From positions 6,559-70,558 of the forward strand of contig CAYUPI010000029.1 in the NCBI GenBank assembly GCA_964446585.1: a stretch of 64,000 nucleotides of DNA. Reading direction: 5' to 3'. A model generated the notes under the pieces. The model saw only the letters and a list, made by a program, of their open reading frames with translations, was not told the origin of the DNA and made no database searches. The translations under genes were made by a program, and so were the position numbers. Origin of the DNA: CAYUPI01 sp964446585. GTDB lineage: Bacteria > Verrucomicrobiota > Verrucomicrobiia > Limisphaerales > UBA8199. Position 1 is the stretch's first letter. Every line of letters starts with the position of its first letter. Shown here piece after piece: positions 54,801-63,468 of this stretch.

Positions 54801-55421
54801 ATGCGCCTTGATAAAGGGCCGCTCAGAGAATAAAACGGCCGCGCGAGCGGGGGGGTCCTGAGGGCTCCTGCGGCGGTTGAAGGTGTGGCCTCCAACCGGC
54901 CACCTCAATCCAGAACCTTGCGGTAGCTCGGAGGCGCTCGGCGAACACGCCCGCCCCGCCATGCGGGAGAGTGCTGCAGCCCTGTCCACCTCTCGCAGGG
55001 TTTGTGCGAATGGCTAAGCTGGAGAGGGTTCTAACCTTCGAGGGCGATACCCAAAAGCGCCGCAGGAGCGGTCTCACCCCAAGACTTGGCACGGTTTGGT
55101 GGAAGCGCGGCGACGTTGCTGGAAAGGTGGAGGGAGCAGAGAAGAGCGAAGAAACTCCCCGCGGCCCGTTCAGCAATCGTCGTCACCTGATGAGTGCCCT
55201 CCAGAACACCAGGCCCTGGGGGCAGAAACCGGGCTGCGCCGCCGCGCGCGCGCGTTGTCGAGTGAGACAAGCCAGCGAAGGTGCGCGCGTTTTGGCGATC
55301 ACAGCCCGGTTGATCGTTCGTTTTTCCTGCGACCCGCTGACGGTGATCCTACTGTGTGATTTGTCATGTCCGGCCGTGTTGTTATCCGGAGCTTATTCCA
55401 CAGGTCGCCCTCGAGCGAGAA
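54801..55421. other. 3' flank of the 1029-residue gene (source of a duplicated flank)
   Basis: About 620 bases without a gene. The part 55105-55421 is repeated at 41550-41879. Several open frames exist on both strands, but none has recognisable protein features, and their conservation is explained by the duplication. Confidence 0.7.
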
Positions 55422-58400
55422 TTACTGATAACTCAGCACCACATTCCCACCCGACATAACCGGTTTGCCGAGAGTGTAACCAGTGCTGGAGCGCAGGCGA
55501 TAAAAGCGCGTCGTCCCCGACTTGGGCACAGTCACTGTCTTCGCGCTGGGGTTGAAGAACGCCGCCGCCTCCATAGCGAAGGGGCCTTTGACGCTGGCCG
55601 CGGAATCGAGTGCCAGCGGCCTGACCAATTCTCTGGTCCCCGTCGTGCGATTGACCCAATACCATTCACAGTGAGCCCCGCCACTGCCTTCTTCGTGGAT
55701 CATGCGAATCTGGTAAACACCGTTGCTTTGGACAGCGAAGTCAAACTCCGGCTGAACGCCCTGGCGGAATTCTCGTTCGCCGGGCATAGTTTCGGAACTG
55801 CCCAAGTAAACATTTGTGCCAAAAATGCCGCCGGCTGTGACCTTGAACTCGTCATCAGAATTGACGCCCATTCGGTAAACGCCAGGCCCTAACTGCAGGT
55901 TAATAGAGGCCGCGATCGCAAAGCGGTTGGGATCAGTCCCGGTGGCACAGTCGTAAGTGCCATTGATGGTATCGGAGGTAGGAATTCCTGGATAAGGCGT
56001 ACCTTGCCCGAAATTTGGAGTACTGCCGCCACATTGTTCATATTGGACAGCATTGGTTTCAAGATTTTCAGTATAAAAATGACCATTATGGGCGCCGGTG
56101 GCCTCGTTCGGAAATGGCTGCAAGGTAGTGGGATTGATGATGTCTCCGGCCAGGTGCCGCTCTGCGCGCGCCGTCGTATTACCGAACGGGTTCACGAGGG
56201 TGCATTCGGTACTGGTATCGTTAGGTCCTTTGACCGATTTAATGGCAAAAAGCGTGTCAGGTGGCCCCCCTGAGGCGTCGGCTGGAGTAATTAAGGGCAT
56301 ATTCGGGTCGATCGTGAAGCTCCACTGATTAGATCGGATTGTGCCATCGTTAAAAACCACCGCCAGCGTGTTCGTGGACCTCGGCAGCGGCATCGGTGGA
56401 CGGAAAGTGACCGTTGCGCCGGGGCCGTCAGTCGTGGTGCAGGAGATGCTGGCGAAACTGGTGACATTGGAGCCGTTTAGCCACAATTGGATGCCGCCAG
56501 GGCAACTGACGGTGCTGCCGCGATTAAGAATGCCAACCGTTATGGTCGAGTCCGGACCGAAATTGTCGGAATTAGCGGAGGGCGACACCGAAGCCAGCCA
56601 GGCGCCGGTTGAGGCCGAATCTGTCGTTGGCACAAAAATAAAGTAGTTGAGCTCCATGTCACCCAGTTCATCACCGACAACGTTTGCCCATCTAACCTGA
56701 TTGGCGGTCAGCCGAAAGGTGGTGACCCCTGAGATAGAAAGCGTCTGAATATTTCCCGCCTCATCGGTCAGCGGCACATAACGATAGCGGGTGGAGCTGC
56801 CGGTGTTCGGCACGAGGAATTGACCGCGGAGAACCGTCGTTTGATTGGAGACACTCCGGCTACTGGTCACTTGATCGAGCCGCACGTCCTGGCGGCCCTG
56901 GCAAGCCGCCCTCAGATACACTTTATAGTTGCCGCTAGTAAACGTGCGAGTGTAGTTCATCCAATCGCCAGGATCCATGAAGGCAACAGCATAGTCAGGA
57001 ACATTATTCGTCAGATATTGAATCCGGGGTGTATCGCCGGTCCAATTGCAGCCCTGGGCAGTCCCAACCAGGTCCTGCTGTCGATACTGGTTTCTTTGGT
57101 TAGCGTCAATGCCCCGCTGGTTGTTGTCATGGAAATCAATATCCGGAGAGCCAACCACGTTGTAGTAACCTTGTCCATTCCCACCGACGATGCTCCCAAG
57201 CACCGTGGATTTATTATCAGAGCTGGTCGTGTCGTCCGCTCCCGACACTGGCGGATTGTCCTGGAACGTGCCGCCAACGCCGTTAATGTCCATATAGTTG
57301 TAGTCCTCGGCTTCAATCACGACCGTGCCGGTGGTAGGAAACGTATCGAAAACCCAGTTATTGGTTGTGCCCTTGCCCGTGCTATCGAGAACGATGATTT
57401 GCCCCTGGTAAATGGTGCTGAGGGCCAGATTCGCAGGATAGCGAACGAGGAAATTGGATTTGGGAAATAATACTAAAGAAGCGTCGTATATCAACAGTTG
57501 TGAGGTAACCTCAGTACCGTTAAGGAACATTCGCAGAGCGCTGGCGTTGGTGTCAATCTGAGTGCTGCCGAGTGTCGTCGCGTAAAAGACGATATTACTG
57601 CCATTTTGAGGTGGCTGATAGAACAGCGTTTGCGCTGCAGGCACCAGGTTGGTCACTTGCGCAACGCCTGGGAAACCGACCGGTGTGTTTGCGATTGCCG
57701 TCTCACGATAATTATCGAAAGTTAGGTCGCAGGTCTGATGCATGTCGAGGTTAAGCCAGCCAATGAGGTTCTCACCGCTGGAGTGGCGATCGGTTCCGAC
57801 ACTAGGGCCGTTACGAAACCTGACCCTGGCGAGCGGCTCCAACAAATCGGTCCGATTGTAGATTTCTGAGGTGATCACCCCTTCGGCACTAGCGTCATTC
57901 GTTCCGAACATCGTGAAGCGGAATTGTCTGTTCGTGCCAGGCTGCGATATCAGGGCGGCCCCGCCCCGATAGGCAAATGGTAGAGTCGATTGAACTTCAG
58001 CAGTAAACTCGATTGCCAAAGCTATTTCCTGGCGCGCGCGCGGATCGCCAAAGGTGTAGCCGACGACATAACCAACGGTCGTCCCAGCCCCCTCAGAACC
58101 GTGGGTGAGCCTCCCTCCCAACAGCATTGCGGACCCATACTGACCGACAATGTAATTCAACAGGTCAACACTCTCGAAGAACTCGGTGTATTGCTCGGAG
58201 CGGTAGCTGCCGCCCCGGTTAAAAGCGCCGGCGCAATTCAGCGGCGGCGCAAACATCCGATAACCAAAGTCTCCCGGACCTTGGGATGGAAACGACCAAG
58301 CGGTTTGCTGACCGCCGGCCGTGCCAGGGTCGTAGTGGCTCCAGCCGGCTTCAGTTTGGTTATTGAAATCGGTCGAGAAATCCACTTGGCCCCACGCAGG

Positions 58401-58511
58401 GTGGGTCAGCCCAAAAACGAGCGCAACAGAAACCGAGCAAACAACGAGACGAGTTCGAGGAGAGGGTGCGAGAATGGCTCGCACTGGCGATTCAGACTTT
58501 AACTTATTCAT
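55422..58511 (-). CDS. Secreted CBM6-like / single PA14 protein
   Basis: A 1029-residue exported protein with a signal peptide (LVVCSVSVALVFGLTHPAWG-QVDF). It follows the layout of the 1309-residue paralogue: an N-terminal jelly roll (DFSTDFNNQ, YRSEQYTEFF), a CBM6/35-like domain at ~400-597 (EAEDYNYMDING, DPGDWMNYTRTF, KVYLRAACQG), then a single PA14-like domain at ~770-950 (MGVNSDDEFKV, QIRMIHEEGSGGAHCEWYW). The last ~80 residues (TTGTRELVRPLALD ... TTRFYRLRSS ... SGGNVVLSYQ) are the cassette found as stubs at 35590-41985. It is likely a carbohydrate-binding surface or secreted protein. Confidence 0.9.
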   Translation of the reverse strand: MNKLKSESPVRAILAPSPRTRLVVCSVSVALVFGLTHPAWGQVDFSTDFNNQTEAGWSHYDPGTAGGQQTAWSFPSQGPGDFGYRMFAPPLNCAGAFNRGGSYRSEQYTEFFESVDLLNYIVGQYGSAMLLGGRLTHGSEGAGTTVGYVVGYTFGDPRARQEIALAIEFTAEVQSTLPFAYRGGAALISQPGTNRQFRFTMFGTNDASAEGVITSEIYNRTDLLEPLARVRFRNGPSVGTDRHSSGENLIGWLNLDMHQTCDLTFDNYRETAIANTPVGFPGVAQVTNLVPAAQTLFYQPPQNGSNIVFYATTLGSTQIDTNASALRMFLNGTEVTSQLLIYDASLVLFPKSNFLVRYPANLALSTIYQGQIIVLDSTGKGTTNNWVFDTFPTTGTVVIEAEDYNYMDINGVGGTFQDNPPVSGADDTTSSDNKSTVLGSIVGGNGQGYYNVVGSPDIDFHDNNQRGIDANQRNQYRQQDLVGTAQGCNWTGDTPRIQYLTNNVPDYAVAFMDPGDWMNYTRTFTSGNYKVYLRAACQGRQDVRLDQVTSSRSVSNQTTVLRGQFLVPNTGSSTRYRYVPLTDEAGNIQTLSISGVTTFRLTANQVRWANVVGDELGDMELNYFIFVPTTDSASTGAWLASVSPSANSDNFGPDSTITVGILNRGSTVSCPGGIQLWLNGSNVTSFASISCTTTDGPGATVTFRPPMPLPRSTNTLAVVFNDGTIRSNQWSFTIDPNMPLITPADASGGPPDTLFAIKSVKGPNDTSTECTLVNPFGNTTARAERHLAGDIINPTTLQPFPNEATGAHNGHFYTENLETNAVQYEQCGGSTPNFGQGTPYPGIPTSDTINGTYDCATGTDPNRFAIAASINLQLGPGVYRMGVNSDDEFKVTAGGIFGTNVYLGSSETMPGEREFRQGVQPEFDFAVQSNGVYQIRMIHEEGSGGAHCEWYWVNRTTGTRELVRPLALDSAASVKGPFAMEAAAFFNPSAKTVTVPKSGTTRFYRLRSSTGYTLGKPVMSGGNVVLSYQ

Positions 58512-58695
58512 AGGCTTTGATGTTTTGTTGAGCGGTTGACGATTTAAGGCACGCCCGCACCTAAAATAGTCGGTGATTGCTGCTTAGTGATTGGCGAAAG
58601 CCGTCGATCGTTGGTCGGTTTAGGGTAGGGCGGGTCTGTCCTGCTCTGGCGGCTGAGCAAACCTTCACGTGGTAATACCAAGTCCTTTTCATTGG

Positions 58696-61600
58696 TCATG
58701 GGTTCGACAACACTCGGTAAAAACCGATGTCGCCGGTGGCACTGATATTGACGTAGTCGAATGTGACGCTCGAGGCCGTCACGGTGGCAATGGAGGCCCA
58801 ATTTATCAGGTCAGTGGAGAGCTGGACGGTGTAGCTTCGCCCAACCACTGCGCCGTTAATCGTGAATTGAAATTGAGTATCCGAAAGCCGCTTGGCTCCG
58901 CTTAGAGTAGCCTGCGGTGGCGGCGGAATCGGCGGGACGATCTCATTATTCGGGGCCGGCAAGTACACCGCCGGGGCGTCCGCAAAGCCCGTGAACCGGA
59001 CGGCGTTCAAAAAAGAGGGTGGAGGGGTAGCGATGACGATGATCTTATCGCCTGTGCCGCTTGTCCCCCCCACGCCGCTCCAGCCGCTGATGGTCAGACT
59101 GCCACCGCCAACCGTAGCGCTGGAGAAAGTGAGCACGCCGCCACTGCCCGACAAACTGATTGTCGAATTGGCCGCCAAAGTTAACGCACCGAGCGTTTGA
59201 GACTTGTTGAGCGCGGTGAGTGTCCCTCCATTAAACGTTATGTTCTGCCCGCTGAGTACGTTGTCGAAGTTCGGTTGTAGTTTGCCGTTGTTGAGGGTGA
59301 TAGGCCCAGTGAAAGGCTGGTTCGTATTATTAATCCTCAGGATTCCGGTGCCGGTTTTGGTGAGGCCTCCGTTGCCTGTGAGACCGCCATTGAAGGTAAC
59401 ATTTGTTCCGCCATCAATTGTCAGCGTAAAGGCGCCATTGGTAATGAACCCACTAAATGTCAGCGGCCCCGCCGCGGCTTTCCAGATTTGGTCGGCCCCG
59501 AGGACGATGTTATTACTGATGGTTTGCTGCGCGGGGCCGTTGTTGACAATCGCAAGTCCATTGCTGCTAATAGTCAGTGGCGAGCCACTGTTAATGTAGG
59601 ACCTGTTCGTGGCGCCATAAGTGAGATTCAAGATATTCCAGGCCAAATCTGTTACTGGTTGTTTAAGGCCCTCATTAAAGACGACAGTCGCACTGCCGTT
59701 GTTGAGGGGTGGCACGTTGCCGAGCCAATTGGTTGGCGTGCTCCAATTGCCATCGGCACCGTAGCCGGTCCAAGTGAAGTAGAGTGGAGGAACTATTTCA
59801 CCGGTGGATGGCAGGCGAACTGCCCCCCTGGAGAATCCGGGGAAGCGTATTGCCGCCAGGAACTCCGGGCCTGGATCCTGCGTAAAGATGATCTTATCGT
59901 CGGCGCCAGGTTGACCGGCAGTTCCGGTCCAGCCGTTAATCGTCAATGTGCCGCCGGTCCAGATGCCGCCGGAAAAAGTGAGGGTACCCAATCCGGGAGG
60001 ATTATTGGTGCTGGGCGCAGGGTCGAGATTGATGGTGGAATTGCCGGACAGAGTTGCTGTGCCGAAGGTTTGGCTGCTGCTTAGGCCGGAGAGTGTTCCC
60101 CCATTAAAGGTAATTCTTTGACCATTGAAAACGTTGTTGACAGCGGTCTCAATTTTGCCGGCGTTGAGGAAGATAGGGCCGCTAAAACTCAATGGCGTAT
60201 TAGCCGTCAAGGTGCCCCCGCCGTTCTTGATTAGGCCTCCGGACCCAATCAAACCGCCTGAGCTGCCTGAAGGGCTGACCGAGCCCAAAGTGACTCGTGA
60301 ACCGCCATCAATGGTGAGCGTAAAGCCACCGTTGTCATTGGCGCCGGCAAGGAGCAGGGGGTTAGCCGCGGCATTCCAGGTCTGTGCTGCGGCCATCACG
60401 ATATTGTTTGAGATGATTTGGGTCTTACCGCTGTTATTGACAATGCCGCTCGCACCGGTGGTTATGTCCGAGCCTGTATTGATGAACGCGCCGGCGTTAG
60501 CCGCATAAGTGATGCCCTGAATCTGCCAGGGGATACCCGTTACTGGCGTTAACCGCGTTGCATTGTTAAAAATTATTTGATAGATCGGAGGCAAAGGAAA
60601 AACACCATTAAAGGGGGCGACTCCCCCCGCCCAATTCGCGGCCGTGGTCCAATTGTTATCGCCGCCACCGCCGGTCCAGGTAGCCGTCAGTCCCGGCACG
60701 ATCTCGCCGCTGGCCAGGCGCATTGCGCCGGCGGGATGGCCAGCAAACGTGATGGCGCTCAGCAAGGCAGGGTCCGGGTTGGCTGTGATGAAAATCTTGT
60801 CGGTGTTTATTCCGCCAGGTTGCCCCGAAATTCCGTTCCAACCGGTAATGGTCAATGTGCCGCCGTTGGTTGTCCCACTGGCGAAGGTCAGGACGGCCTG
60901 GCCGGCTCCGAGGCTGAGGATTGAGCTGGAATTGGCAGCCAAAGTTAGATTACCCAAATTCTGTGAGTTGGTTGTCGCTGAAAAAGTGCCGCCGTTAAAA
61001 GTGATATTTTGGTTGATGAGAACGTTGTTTGCGGCGGGTAGCAATGTGCCGCTGTTGAGGGAGATGGTCCCGGCGAATGTCAAAGGCGTATTGATAGCGA
61101 GTGTACCACCGCCTTTTTTGGTTAGATCGCCTGAGCCGCTCAACCCTCCACTGAAGGTGACATTTGTGCCGCCATCAAAGGTGAGTGTAAACCCCGCATT
61201 GTAGTTGCTACCCGAAAAGGCCAGCGGCCCAGAGGCGGCATTCCAAGTCTGCGGCGCCCCAACTACGATATTATTGGCAAAGGTTTCAAGATTGGCGCTG
61301 CTGTTGACAATGCCGCCATCGCGAATCGTCAATTGCGAGCCGCCATTAATAAACGGGCCTGCCGAGGACGCAAAGGTGATGCCGGTAACGTCCCAAGGCA
61401 CATCGATGTTTGGGCTTAAATGGGTAGTGCCCGCGAAGAGGACCCGGGCCATGCCATGAGCCGTGGCCACGTTCTCGGGTGCGATGCCATTGACCCAATT
61501 AGCTGTAGTGCTCCAGTTGCTGTCGGTAGGACTAGCACCATTCCAGGTTGCGTATTGCGCGGGAACAATTTCACCGCTTGGTAGTCGGGCTCCCCCGGTT

Positions 61601-63468
61601 GCAAAGCCGTCGAACTGAATCGCGTTCAAAAAGGCGAAACCAGGATCAGAAGTAATGAAAATCCTGTCGTCAGTGCCAGTCGTGCCTGCCGTTCCAGTCC
61701 AGTTGCTAATGGTCAGGAAACCGCCAGTTCGTGAGCCGCCGGAAAAAGTCAGCACACCCGCGCCACCGCCGGCCTGGAGATTAATAACTGAATTGGCGGC
61801 CAAAGTTAAAATGCCCAAACTTTGGGTAGTGTTCAGGCTCGAGAATGTTCCTCCAGTAAAGGTAATATTCTGATTATTGAAGACATTGTGAACAGGCGTT
61901 TCGATTTTGCCCTTGAGGACCAGACCGCCCGGGCCAATCAAGCTGCCGCCGAAACTCACGCGGAAGCCGCCGTCAATCGTGAGCGTAAATCCGCCATTGT
62001 CGTTGGCGCCGCTGAGGATAAGCGGTCCGGCCGCCGCGTTCCAAACTTGAGGAGCGGCCATAATAATATTGTTTCCGATGGTTTGGGCAGCGGTACCGTT
62101 GTTGGTGATTCCATGACTACGAACGGTCAGTTGCGACGAGCCGCCATTGGCAAACGGACCCGAGTTGGCCGTGTAATTGATACCCAAAATATCCCAATTG
62201 GAATCGGTGGTGGGCCCTAAGCCGGTTGTCCCGTTGAAAACGACCAGCGTGGCGCCATTGTTGAGAGGAGGCGTCATACCTGCCCAGTTGGCGGGGGTGC
62301 TCCAGGAAGTATCGACGCCGCCGCCGCCATTCCAGATGGCGGCATCCGGGACTGGAACGAGCTCGCCGCTGGCGAGCCGGGCTGCGCCCGGTGGAAGCGC
62401 GCCGAAGTTTATGTGATTCAAGAAATCAGCATTCGGCGCAGCAGTGATAAAAACCTGGTCGTCCGTGCCGCTGCTGCCGCGGCCACCCGTCCAGCCGTTT
62501 ATCGTCACGCTGCCGTTGCCAGTGCGAGAGCCAGCGGCAAAAGTATTGGTGGCGTGGAAAGTATCGGCCGGCGCCAGCTCGATGGTGGAATTGTTATCAG
62601 CGATGATTAAAGTGCCGTAAAAGTCCGAGGGCTCGAAAGGTATCGGATTGGGGCCGAAAGCCTGCAAGGTTCCGCCACTAAATGTCATGGGGACATTGGT
62701 GGAACCGATTGCCAGTGTCAGGTTTGCAATCAGAGTGACGCCGGCGTTCAAGGTGACTCCGGAGGCCCGCGCGATCGGTTGCTGCCCATTGATCTGAACT
62801 TTACCCTGGTTAACAGTAATCGCCCCAGTAAAGTTCGTATTCTGGAACCCGCCGAGGAACAAGGTGCCGGGCCCTTCCTTGATCAAAGCGCCCGAGCCAT
62901 ACATTCCGGGAGAGATGGTCGTGTTGGCATTGCCGGCGATGGTGAGAGTGTTGCCATTGTTCAGAAATGAGTTAGCGCCGGCATCGATGAACAGATCGGC
63001 CGTATTTGCAAACCATGTCTGTGCCGCGCCCAATACAATATATACGCCGTTTCCGCTTTGGCCCAACCTTTGGGGGTTGGAGCTATTGTTGACTATACCG
63101 GCCTGATTAGTCAGAAAGCTTCCGGATGGGTTGTCGCCAAGAAGCACGAACGCTGCGGCCGCGGTATCGAAGAGGATGCTTTTGACGTTCCAAGCGCCAT
63201 CAACTTGTGGTGATTGCGCCACTGCCGTCGCAAAGACCAGGTCAAAACTGCCATCGTTTTTTGGTTTGCTCTGTTCGAGCCAATTCTGAGCGTTGCTAAA
63301 TCTGCAATTTCCCACACCCCCAGCCTGACACGAGGCCCCGGACCAATGATTGGTGGCGGCGAGAACGGTGGTGGAGAAAGAAGCGGAGCATCCCATGGCC
63401 AGGCAGCAAAGGAGATTCTTAAAATTGTGCCGGCGCAACATACGCGAGAGCATCTGACAGGTTTTCAT
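58696..63468 (-). CDS. Giant strand-repeat surface protein, five repeat units
   Basis: A 1590-residue exported protein with signal peptide ~1-37 (MKTCQMLSRMLRRHNFKN..., cleavage near LAA-TNH). It has five ~240-residue units of the same kind as in the 1929-residue neighbour. Each contains W-x-G/GG-D-x-N/S-W-S/T, NNIV...AQxWNAA, G-S/N-G-GL-x-KxG-x-GxL, TINGWTG, and DxxI-F-IT...GEIVP. One unit (about residues 525-560) has lost most of the strand-repeat core between GPGGL and KIETP. The shared tail ends GFYRVLSNP. It is followed 184 bases later by the PA14/CBM gene, forming the first two-gene module of the array. Confidence 0.9.
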   Translation of the reverse strand: MKTCQMLSRMLRRHNFKNLLCCLAMGCSASFSTTVLAATNHWSGASCQAGGVGNCRFSNAQNWLEQSKPKNDGSFDLVFATAVAQSPQVDGAWNVKSILFDTAAAAFVLLGDNPSGSFLTNQAGIVNNSSNPQRLGQSGNGVYIVLGAAQTWFANTADLFIDAGANSFLNNGNTLTIAGNANTTISPGMYGSGALIKEGPGTLFLGGFQNTNFTGAITVNQGKVQINGQQPIARASGVTLNAGVTLIANLTLAIGSTNVPMTFSGGTLQAFGPNPIPFEPSDFYGTLIIADNNSTIELAPADTFHATNTFAAGSRTGNGSVTINGWTGGRGSSGTDDQVFITAAPNADFLNHINFGALPPGAARLASGELVPVPDAAIWNGGGGVDTSWSTPANWAGMTPPLNNGATLVVFNGTTGLGPTTDSNWDILGINYTANSGPFANGGSSQLTVRSHGITNNGTAAQTIGNNIIMAAPQVWNAAAGPLILSGANDNGGFTLTIDGGFRVSFGGSLIGPGGLVLKGKIETPVHNVFNNQNITFTGGTFSSLNTTQSLGILTLAANSVINLQAGGGAGVLTFSGGSRTGGFLTISNWTGTAGTTGTDDRIFITSDPGFAFLNAIQFDGFATGGARLPSGEIVPAQYATWNGASPTDSNWSTTANWVNGIAPENVATAHGMARVLFAGTTHLSPNIDVPWDVTGITFASSAGPFINGGSQLTIRDGGIVNSSANLETFANNIVVGAPQTWNAASGPLAFSGSNYNAGFTLTFDGGTNVTFSGGLSGSGDLTKKGGGTLAINTPLTFAGTISLNSGTLLPAANNVLINQNITFNGGTFSATTNSQNLGNLTLAANSSSILSLGAGQAVLTFASGTTNGGTLTITGWNGISGQPGGINTDKIFITANPDPALLSAITFAGHPAGAMRLASGEIVPGLTATWTGGGGDNNWTTAANWAGGVAPFNGVFPLPPIYQIIFNNATRLTPVTGIPWQIQGITYAANAGAFINTGSDITTGASGIVNNSGKTQIISNNIVMAAAQTWNAAANPLLLAGANDNGGFTLTIDGGSRVTLGSVSPSGSSGGLIGSGGLIKNGGGTLTANTPLSFSGPIFLNAGKIETAVNNVFNGQRITFNGGTLSGLSSSQTFGTATLSGNSTINLDPAPSTNNPPGLGTLTFSGGIWTGGTLTINGWTGTAGQPGADDKIIFTQDPGPEFLAAIRFPGFSRGAVRLPSTGEIVPPLYFTWTGYGADGNWSTPTNWLGNVPPLNNGSATVVFNEGLKQPVTDLAWNILNLTYGATNRSYINSGSPLTISSNGLAIVNNGPAQQTISNNIVLGADQIWKAAAGPLTFSGFITNGAFTLTIDGGTNVTFNGGLTGNGGLTKTGTGILRINNTNQPFTGPITLNNGKLQPNFDNVLSGQNITFNGGTLTALNKSQTLGALTLAANSTISLSGSGGVLTFSSATVGGGSLTISGWSGVGGTSGTGDKIIVIATPPPSFLNAVRFTGFADAPAVYLPAPNNEIVPPIPPPPQATLSGAKRLSDTQFQFTINGAVVGRSYTVQLSTDLINWASIATVTASSVTFDYVNISATGDIGFYRVLSNP

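Noticed and set aside
54657..54989. 110-codon frame on the - strand 5' of the six-unit gene
   Set aside because: It overlaps the repeated upstream region shared with copy E, and its conservation is at DNA level only.
48481..63468. CRISPR or minisatellite interpretation of the long periodic region
   Set aside because: The periodicity is ~720 bp, in frame, and encodes protein units; there are no short direct repeats with unique spacers.
42013..63468. Type V autotransporters
   Set aside because: The strand-repeat motif is shared with autotransporter passengers, but there is no C-terminal outer-membrane barrel; the proteins end in the FYR tail instead.
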